A stretch of DNA of 30,144 nucleotides from JAQUGA01 sp038210985 (GTDB lineage Bacteria > Bacteroidota > Bacteroidia > Bacteroidales > WCHB1-69), in the NCBI GenBank assembly GCA_038210985.1, contig JBBQWB010000031.1, positions 1 through 30,144 on the forward strand, given 5' to 3'. Numbering within the stretch: the stretch's first letter is position 1; every line of letters begins with the position of its first letter. This document shows positions 24,015-30,144 of the stretch, in pieces. Below the pieces are notes generated by a model. It saw nothing but the letters and a program-made list of their open reading frames with translations, was not told the origin of the DNA and ran no database searches. Position numbers and translations under genes: made by a program.

Positions 24015-26057
24015 CTATTTAATCATTTCATAAAACTCATCTTCGCTAATAATAAGCACTTTAAGATTTTCGGCTTTTTTACGTTTTTCGGGTCCCATAT
24101 TGTCGCCAGCCAACAAATAGTCGGTTTTAGAAGAAACAGAACCAGTGAATTTACCGCCATGTGCAGTAATCATATTTTTGATTTCATCGCGTGAAATTGA
24201 AAACACACCACTCACCACAAAGGATTTACCCAATAAGTTTTCGGACAATTTATCAGATTCATTTTCAACAACTTCCATTTGCAAACCAGCACTTTTTAAT
24301 CTATTAATAATGACAATATTGTTTAAATCCAAAAAGAAATCGATTACCGAATAAGCAATTTGCTCGCCCACATCCTCAATTTCAACAAAATCAAAAACTT
24401 GAGCTTGCATTATTTTATCGATATTTCCAAAATGGCGGGCAATTTTGGAAGCAATGGTCTCCCCTACGTTTTTAATTCCTAATGCAAATAATACTCGATT
24501 AAAAGGAATTTTTTTCGACTCATCAAGGGCTTTTAAAATATTCTCAACCGTTTTTTCTCGAAAACTAATTCTACGTTCAGGCTTTTCGTCTAATGCTGGG
24601 ATTATTTTTTCTAAACCAATCAAGCTTTCATATGTTAGATTGTAAAAATCAGCCACATTAGTTACCAATTTTTTATCAAACAGAACTTCCACTTTTCCTT
24701 CGCCTAAACTATCCACATTCATTGCTTTTCGGCTAATAAAATGTTCCAATTTGCCCTTTATTTGCGGCGGACAATTGTTTTCGTTTGGGCACATAAAAGC
24801 CGATTCACCCTCTTTTCTATTTAATTTTGTTCCACACTCCGGACAATTTTCGATAAATTTATAAGGCACTTCCAAAGCATCTCTTTTTTCTAAATCGACC
24901 CCTACAATTTTAGGAATAATTTCGCCTCCTTTTTCAACAAATACAGTATCGTTGTGGTGCAAATCTAAAGACGCTATTACGTCGGCATTGTGCAATGTAG
25001 CACGTTTAACCACGGTTCCAGCCAATTGAACTGGCTCGAGGTTGGCAACGGGAGTAACAATTCCCGTACGCCCTAATTGAAAACTCAAATTTATCAATTT
25101 AGTTGCCACTCGCTCCGCTTTAAATTTATATGCAATTGCCCATCTTGGACTTTTAGCAGTAAAACCAGCTGTTTTTTGAATCTCGTAAGAATTAACTTTA
25201 ATTACAACACCATCAATATCGTATGGCAAATTATGTCGAGCCGTATCCCATTGTAAAATAAATTCCCAAACTTCCTCTATACCTTTACACAATTTCAATT
25301 GTTCTGGAGCTTTAAATCCCCATTTTTTGGTATTTATTATACTTTCGGAATGAGTTTTAAAAGGCAAATTATCGCTCAGCAAAAAATAAAGAAAACAATC
25401 CAGTTTACGTTTAGCTACCATTGAAGCATCCTGAAGTTTCAAACTTCCTGAAGCAGCATTTCGAGGATTCGCAAACGGTTCTTCGCCCCTAGCTATCCTT
25501 TCGTTATTTAATCGTTCAAAACTACTGTGAGGCATAATTATTTCGCCCCTAATTTCAAATTCATTTAAAAAATTGCCATGAAGTTTTAAAGGAATGGAAT
25601 GAATGGTTTTTACGTTTGCCGTAACATCGTCTCCCCTTACTCCATCGCCACGTGTTACACCTTTTGTTAAAATTCCATTTTCGTAAGTTAAACTAATTGC
25701 AGCACCATCGTATTTTAATTCGCAAACGTATTCAATTTCATCTTGCGAAAATTCTTTTAAGCGACGGTCAAATTCTGATAATTCTTCTTTTGAATAAGTA
25801 TTTCCTAAGGACAACATCGGGTAATTATGCGTAACGGTTGGAAAGTTTTTTGTAATTGTTCCTCCAACCCTTTGGCTAGGAGAATCTGGAAGCATAAATT
25901 CAGGATGTGATTTTTCCAAAGATATTAACTCTTCGAGCAACATATCAAATTCAAAATCGCTTACACTTGGAGTATCTAACATATAATACTCCTGATTGTA
26001 TGTATGCAACAATGCAGATAACTCATGGATGCGACTTTTAGCTATGGCTGAATTCAT
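24015..26057 (-). CDS. ligA: NAD-dependent DNA ligase LigA
   Basis: A 680-residue bacterial DNA ligase that seals nicks using NAD+. It has the full domain order: Ia domain with the YYxxDxPxxSDxEYD-like segment (24-38, here YYMLDTPSVSDFEFD), adenylation domain with the catalytic Lys115 in KYDG (115-118) and RNAASGSLK, OB fold, a Cys4 zinc finger (CPECG ... CPNENNCPP, roughly residues 405-430), helix-hairpin-helix domain, and a C-terminal BRCT domain (from about 605, LLGKSFVVSGVF). Essential for replication. It follows the GT-C gene by 6 bp, so it is probably transcribed with the glycosyltransferase cluster. Confidence 0.96.
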   Translation of the reverse strand: MNSAIAKSRIHELSALLHTYNQEYYMLDTPSVSDFEFDMLLEELISLEKSHPEFMLPDSPSQRVGGTITKNFPTVTHNYPMLSLGNTYSKEELSEFDRRLKEFSQDEIEYVCELKYDGAAISLTYENGILTKGVTRGDGVRGDDVTANVKTIHSIPLKLHGNFLNEFEIRGEIIMPHSSFERLNNERIARGEEPFANPRNAASGSLKLQDASMVAKRKLDCFLYFLLSDNLPFKTHSESIINTKKWGFKAPEQLKLCKGIEEVWEFILQWDTARHNLPYDIDGVVIKVNSYEIQKTAGFTAKSPRWAIAYKFKAERVATKLINLSFQLGRTGIVTPVANLEPVQLAGTVVKRATLHNADVIASLDLHHNDTVFVEKGGEIIPKIVGVDLEKRDALEVPYKFIENCPECGTKLNRKEGESAFMCPNENNCPPQIKGKLEHFISRKAMNVDSLGEGKVEVLFDKKLVTNVADFYNLTYESLIGLEKIIPALDEKPERRISFREKTVENILKALDESKKIPFNRVLFALGIKNVGETIASKIARHFGNIDKIMQAQVFDFVEIEDVGEQIAYSVIDFFLDLNNIVIINRLKSAGLQMEVVENESDKLSENLLGKSFVVSGVFSISRDEIKNMITAHGGKFTGSVSSKTDYLLAGDNMGPEKRKKAENLKVLIISEDEFYEMIK

Positions 26058-26063
26058 AATAAC

Positions 26064-27602
26064 CTAAGGTTTAAGAGGTTGTTTATCCTGATTTTTATAA
26101 ATTGTAATTATATAATTTCGATTATTTGGATTTATTTCGTGTAAAATCTGATCCACAAAACCAGGTTTCACCGTTGTTTCGAAAACTAGACTTGGAAGTA
26201 CCATTGAAATATTTTTAACCCTTGAGTTCAAATTTTCATCTTCTAAAAACAGCACAAAATCGGGCTGTGATTTATCTGTCCATGGAATTGCATTTACATT
26301 TATTGGTTTTTCGGACGTTGCAACATAGCATTGAGGCCACTGCTTTAAATAAAACAAAGGCGGATATTGCGTTGAGCTTTCATTGCTACTTTCAATAAGC
26401 AAGGATTTGATATTTGTATATTTTGATAAATAAATCATCGATTCGATACGAGAACGTTTTGAATACATGGTAGTTACAAAAATCAATGCAATGGCATTTA
26501 GCACCACAAAAATCCAAATTGAAATTAAATTAAGTTTTTTGTACGACCGACTATCTCTTTTAGAAGTAATTTCGTCCCATCCCGAAACTCCCAAAAGAAC
26601 AATAAAAGGAACAACAGGTAAAATAAAGCGTTCCTGTTTGTTTGGAAAATACGAATGAAAGGCAAAAAACAACACAACCGGCAAAAATATTAATAGATTT
26701 TTACGCCATGATTTAAAAAAACCAATGGTTAGCAAAATACTTAAAGGAGGAATAATAATTCCCAATACCAATAAAATATAGTTATACCAAGGTCCATTAG
26801 GATAATCGCCACTGTGATGAACGTTATAACGGATATATTCGATAAATTCGGTAAATGGTTTTCCCCAAATAAAATAATCGATAATACCTTGAGTAATAAG
26901 TGCTACAACTAAAAAACCTAAAGAAAAAATACATGCTTTTTTAAAGCCACGTTTTAACAAAATAGCAATTCCTAATCCAAGGATAAAAAACGAAACTTGA
27001 AATCGAATTGAAAAAGCTACTCCACTCCACACACCACTTAAAAACAGCAACATATAGTCGTTTAACTTAGTTTCTTTTTCTGTTTTATAGAGTTGCCAAA
27101 TGGATAAAAACAAGAATGGAATACATACAATTTCGACTAAATTCCGAACGCTTAACCAAGGCATAAACCAGAAAATTGCATTTAACAAAGCAACGTTAAA
27201 TGCCACTTCTTCGTTCGATAATTTTTTAGCAATTTTATACGACAAACTAACTACAGAGAGAGAAATTGCGGCATGAATTAAGCGAATGAGCCACATTTTA
27301 AATTCAGGCGATTCAATTCCAATTGCATTAAACAGCCATAAAACCAAATAATTAAACCCAGGATACACAAAACTATGTCCTGATGGTCCTTGATTTCCTT
27401 TCGTCCATGGAAGCCAATTGTTATAATCCAGACCATCCACCCACGACTGTGGCACTTCGATGTATAAAAAGTGGTCGTCGTGCATTCCAAAACCTTTTGC
27501 AAAAAAAACCGCAATAATTCTCAGAATCATTGCAATTATCAATATAAAAGCAAGTGGATTTTGTACTCGAAACAGCATGACTTTATTCCAATAATTTTTC
27601 AT
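26064..27602 (-). CDS. GT-C type membrane glycosyltransferase (GT39/ArnT-like)
   Basis: 512 residues from the ATG at 27602, chosen because its ATGA overlaps the TGA stop of the upstream gene by 4 bp. A longer frame adds 16 residues that would overlap more. The protein has about ten hydrophobic segments. The first large outer loop carries an acidic pair (GMHDDHFLYIEVPQSW, about residues 39-54), the typical GT-C position for metal/lipid-phosphate-sugar binding. A soluble C-terminal domain of about 120 residues follows the last membrane span. Such enzymes transfer a sugar from a polyprenyl-phosphate donor on the outer face of the membrane to lipids, glycans or proteins. Specificity cannot be read. 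Confidence 0.75.
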   Translation of the reverse strand: MKNYWNKVMLFRVQNPLAFILIIAMILRIIAVFFAKGFGMHDDHFLYIEVPQSWVDGLDYNNWLPWTKGNQGPSGHSFVYPGFNYLVLWLFNAIGIESPEFKMWLIRLIHAAISLSVVSLSYKIAKKLSNEEVAFNVALLNAIFWFMPWLSVRNLVEIVCIPFLFLSIWQLYKTEKETKLNDYMLLFLSGVWSGVAFSIRFQVSFFILGLGIAILLKRGFKKACIFSLGFLVVALITQGIIDYFIWGKPFTEFIEYIRYNVHHSGDYPNGPWYNYILLVLGIIIPPLSILLTIGFFKSWRKNLLIFLPVVLFFAFHSYFPNKQERFILPVVPFIVLLGVSGWDEITSKRDSRSYKKLNLISIWIFVVLNAIALIFVTTMYSKRSRIESMIYLSKYTNIKSLLIESSNESSTQYPPLFYLKQWPQCYVATSEKPINVNAIPWTDKSQPDFVLFLEDENLNSRVKNISMVLPSLVFETTVKPGFVDQILHEINPNNRNYIITIYKNQDKQPLKP

Positions 27603-28792
27603 ACCAGCATCTTCATTAATTGAACTAATTTTTCGGTTTGTAATTTCCAATTATAATTTTGATTTACAAATATTTGAGCATTGTCAATTAAAGTATTTTT
27701 TTTATTCTCAAAATTCAATAATTCGAGTATTAATTCTGCAAATTCCTGAGCAGTTTCGGCAACCAAAATCTCCTTTTTGTTTGAAGCATTGATAGGTTCG
27801 GCCGAGATTTTTGTGGTAATACAAGGGACATTCATCGACATTGCTTCCAAAATCTTATTTTGCATTCCACTCCCTATTCTGAGAGGAGCAACAAAAACTT
27901 TGGATTGTGCATAATACAAACGAATATCTTCCACCCAACCTGTAACAAGCACGTTACTTGATGCCAATTTTAAAACACTGTGCGAAGGATTTGCTCCGGC
28001 AATTACAACATTTGCATTAGGTAATTTTTCCCACACCATTGGCATTATTTCGTTTACTAAAAACAATGCGGCATCAATATTTGGGGCATATCCCATATTG
28101 CCAATAAACGACACCGAGTATTTTTTTTCTTCAACAATTGGAGCATAATATTTAAAATCTACACCATTGGGAACTACAATAATGTTTTTCCGTTTAATTG
28201 AATTGATTTTTTGCTTATCGTTTGAACTAATAATAGTTAAGCAATCGTATTTATCCACAAGCGATGCTTCATATTTTTTAATTCGGTTATATTCAATTCG
28301 GAAAAAGAAATTTTTAAAGTATTTTTCGTTATTTGCTCTTCGCAGCATATTTTCGGAAAGAGCATCTTGTAAATCCAAAACTTTAGTTATTGGATAATTT
28401 TCGAGATAATTTGCCACTCGAACTAATTGAACGTAAACAAGATTCGGTTTTTCCGAGTTTAAGAGCTTATTTATAGCTTTTTTAGCTCTGCGAGAGTAGA
28501 AAAACCCTGTTTGAAAAGGAAGCCCACTAAAAAGGGCATAAATAAGTCCAATGGCTTTGGAAAACCAATTTAATTTATACGGAACAAATAACTTGCAATA
28601 TTTAGAAATTTCGGCGTTAGCATTTGGGTGAAGTTGATTTTCGTAAAACGCAAATAGGATAATATTAAAATGTTCCGACAAATCACGAATTTGATAATAA
28701 GCTCTTAACTTATCCCCTTTTTCGAGTGGATACGGCACGCGCGATAGTAAAATAAATATAGTATCCTTATTATTGCCCTCCATCGTCATCAT
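27599..28792 (-). CDS. Glycosyltransferase family 4 protein
   Basis: A 397-residue GT-B fold enzyme. The N-terminal motif RVPYPLEKGDKLRAYYQIRDL (about 14-34) resembles the GT4 subgroup found in exopolysaccharide clusters. The C-terminal donor-binding domain shows VVPNGVDFKYY (about 204-214), VSFIGNMGYAPNIDAALFL, and the sugar-nucleotide site LRIGSGMQNKILEAMSMNVPCITT. It acts in the cytoplasm on a lipid-linked or surface glycan. Both ends overlap neighbours by 4 bp (ATGA), indicating translational coupling with the genes on either side. Further in-frame ATGs at 28789 and 28783 are possible starts. Confidence 0.85.
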   Translation of the reverse strand: MMTMEGNNKDTIFILLSRVPYPLEKGDKLRAYYQIRDLSEHFNIILFAFYENQLHPNANAEISKYCKLFVPYKLNWFSKAIGLIYALFSGLPFQTGFFYSRRAKKAINKLLNSEKPNLVYVQLVRVANYLENYPITKVLDLQDALSENMLRRANNEKYFKNFFFRIEYNRIKKYEASLVDKYDCLTIISSNDKQKINSIKRKNIIVVPNGVDFKYYAPIVEEKKYSVSFIGNMGYAPNIDAALFLVNEIMPMVWEKLPNANVVIAGANPSHSVLKLASSNVLVTGWVEDIRLYYAQSKVFVAPLRIGSGMQNKILEAMSMNVPCITTKISAEPINASNKKEILVAETAQEFAELILELLNFENKKNTLIDNAQIFVNQNYNWKLQTEKLVQLMKMLV

Positions 28793-29988
28793 AATGTATT
28801 ATAAAATTGAATCATTTTTGGAATAATTAATTCAATATTATGCTCTTTTTCAATTAAGTACGAAGCATTTGACGATATTTTTTCAAATAATTCAGGATTT
28901 TCTATTAACGAATTTATCGCATTTGCAAATTCATCAGGAGTATTTGCGAGTATAATATCTTCGCCATCGGAGCAATTAATACCTTCGGCACCAATGCTTG
29001 TACTAACAATTGCCTTGCCCATCATTAGTCCCTCAATAATTTTAATTCGAATTCCGCTACCCGAAAAAAGAGGTACAATCATAATTGAATGTTCCAACAT
29101 AAATTTCAGAGCATCATTTACTTCGCCCACAATATGAGTGCGGTTTGATTTATATTTTTTAAATGATTCGGGAATATTTCTTCCTGCAATAAACAATTCA
29201 ACATTTGGGATATTCAAATTGGGATTAAGCCATACATTTTGCATAAACCATTCAACACCTTCAATATTTGGTTGCCAATTTAAGGAACCAATAAAAAATA
29301 GACTAAAATCACTATTTTTTGTTTTTTGGGGATGAAGACCTTGCTTTGGAATTTTAACTCCAAAAGGTAGTCCTATCATTGGTTTCTTAATTCCATTTTT
29401 TAAAAAGAAATCCAAATCATTTTTAGAAATTGTCAACACTCCATCTACCTTATTTAACACCGATAATTCGAAGGATTTCAGTGTTTTAGCTAAATGATTT
29501 AAATACCATTTTTTAATACTACTTGTCGTGTTTGCAGCAAGACGCTCCCAAATTAAATGTTCGACGTTGTGCGTTCGAATAACGATTTTAGCTTTTGAAA
29601 ATTTACGAATTGTGTCGATGTAACAAGCCAAAAAAATGGATTCAATATGCACTACATCATACGTTTCAGTCATTAAAATTGACACTAATTTATCTGTAAA
29701 ATCCTTTGAAACATAACGTTGCACATGAAACGATTTTTTTGAAAAAAGATTTAAAAATGCTTGAAAAGGATGAATTTTCAAATCAATAAAAACTGAATTA
29801 TAATTTGCTTTAATTTTGTATTCCTCGGGAATCAACAACTTATTATCGTGGAATTTAAACGATGAAACCGCAAGCACTTTAACCAAATATCCGTCATTAA
29901 TTAAACCTTGAGTAATAGCATTCATAGCAATAGAGCCACCTTCGATAGGTGGATAAGGAGGCTTATTACACAATTGTAGGATTTTCAT
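28789..29988 (-). CDS. Glycosyltransferase family 4 protein
   Basis: A 399-residue GT4 enzyme with an N-terminal acceptor domain opening MKILQLCNKPPYPPIEGGS (glycine-rich loop at 17-18). The C-terminal donor domain includes LFFIGSLNWQPNIEGVEWF and the E-x7-E-like region PLFSGSGIRIKIIEGLMMGKAIVST. It is similar in layout to the next gene and may be an ancient duplicate that adds a successive sugar. It begins immediately after the stop codon of the partial lptF/G gene (no gap) and overlaps the next gene by 4 bp. Confidence 0.85.
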   Translation of the reverse strand: MKILQLCNKPPYPPIEGGSIAMNAITQGLINDGYLVKVLAVSSFKFHDNKLLIPEEYKIKANYNSVFIDLKIHPFQAFLNLFSKKSFHVQRYVSKDFTDKLVSILMTETYDVVHIESIFLACYIDTIRKFSKAKIVIRTHNVEHLIWERLAANTTSSIKKWYLNHLAKTLKSFELSVLNKVDGVLTISKNDLDFFLKNGIKKPMIGLPFGVKIPKQGLHPQKTKNSDFSLFFIGSLNWQPNIEGVEWFMQNVWLNPNLNIPNVELFIAGRNIPESFKKYKSNRTHIVGEVNDALKFMLEHSIMIVPLFSGSGIRIKIIEGLMMGKAIVSTSIGAEGINCSDGEDIILANTPDEFANAINSLIENPELFEKISSNASYLIEKEHNIELIIPKMIQFYNTL

Positions 29989-30144
29989 TTATTTTTTTTT
30001 GAGAAACTTTAGAACTTTGAGTTGAATTAAATTAAAAAATCTTTTCCACGAATCGGCATCTAAAAGAGGTGAATCAATTGCAGATTTATAGGTTAAATAA
30101 ATTCCGAGAGGGAATAAAACCCCCGAAGCAATCCACATACCTAT
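29989..30144 (-). CDS. Partial LptF/LptG-family permease (C-terminus only)
   Basis: An open frame of 51 residues plus stop enters from the right edge and is too short to be obvious. It reads IGMWIASGVLFPLGIYLTYKSAIDSP near the start and ends in a basic KFLKKK tail. The pattern 'M-W-(x)-LFPLGIYLTYKA-xDS' is what I recall for the last membrane helix of the YjgP/YjgQ (LptF/LptG) permeases of Bacteroidota, which pull LPS out of the inner membrane. Its stop codon (29989-29991) directly abuts the ATG of the glycosyltransferase at 29988, so it is the upstream member of the same operon. Assignment rests on a short fragment. Confidence 0.6.
   Translation of the reverse strand: MGMWIASGVLFPLGIYLTYKSAIDSPLLDADSWKRFFNLIQLKVLKFLKKK

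Noticed and set aside
27603..27650. Longer N-terminus for the GT-C gene
   Set aside because: It would overlap the upstream gene by about 50 bp; the ATGA 4-bp overlap at 27599-27602 matches the coupling seen at the previous junction.

Overview
This is an AT-rich chromosomal window from a member of the Bacteroidota. The evidence is: start sites without Shine-Dalgarno sequences; several Bacteroidota-type -7 promoter boxes (TAnnTTTG) just upstream of genes; a TonB-dependent receptor with an N-terminal carboxypeptidase-like domain; a DUF6089-like outer-membrane protein; the short AMP nucleosidase form; and a C-terminal LptF/G fragment of the kind seen in this phylum. I saw no rRNA, tRNA, CRISPR array, phage genes or intact transposase.

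Layout. 1-281: two 45-bp hairpin repeats and a terminator. 282-2174 (minus): a HEAT-like lipoprotein and a PAP2 phosphatase. 2175-3228: about 1 kb of gene-free sequence with palindromic repeats and a structured fragment that I read, tentatively, as the 5' relic of a group II intron. 3229-5016 (plus): AMP nucleosidase and DNA polymerase III delta. 5114-9133 (plus): TonB receptor, ComB-like phosphatase, DUF6089-like outer-membrane protein. 9103-10156: a scar in which the 3' end of yaaA is duplicated (copies 1,040 bp apart) around a block of repeats that includes a GC-rich stretch. 10157-12333 (minus): pyrB-pyrI-yaaA. 12397-13761 (minus): a cyclic 2,3-diphosphoglycerate synthetase-like P-loop protein with its own terminator. 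14046-16973 (minus): pntA-pntB. 17371-19161 (plus): argS. 19162-19840: repeat-rich spacer. 19841-21973 (minus): prolyl oligopeptidase. 21974-22555: repeat-rich spacer. 22556-23587 (plus): HSL-type esterase. 23588-24014: repeat-rich spacer. 24015-30144 (minus): a tightly packed cluster, in transcription order lptF/G (partial), two GT4 glycosyltransferases, a GT-C membrane glycosyltransferase and ligA.

Functionally most of this is housekeeping: pyrimidine synthesis (PyrBI), purine salvage (AMP nucleosidase), NADPH supply (PntAB), translation (ArgS), replication and repair (HolA, LigA), and envelope or surface glycan functions. The unusual material is in the spacers (the yaaA scar, the intron-like relic, four or more palindrome families), plus the mesophilic c2,3DPG-synthetase homologue with a Cys-rich tail beside pyrBI. 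I do not see a convincing new multigene system here.
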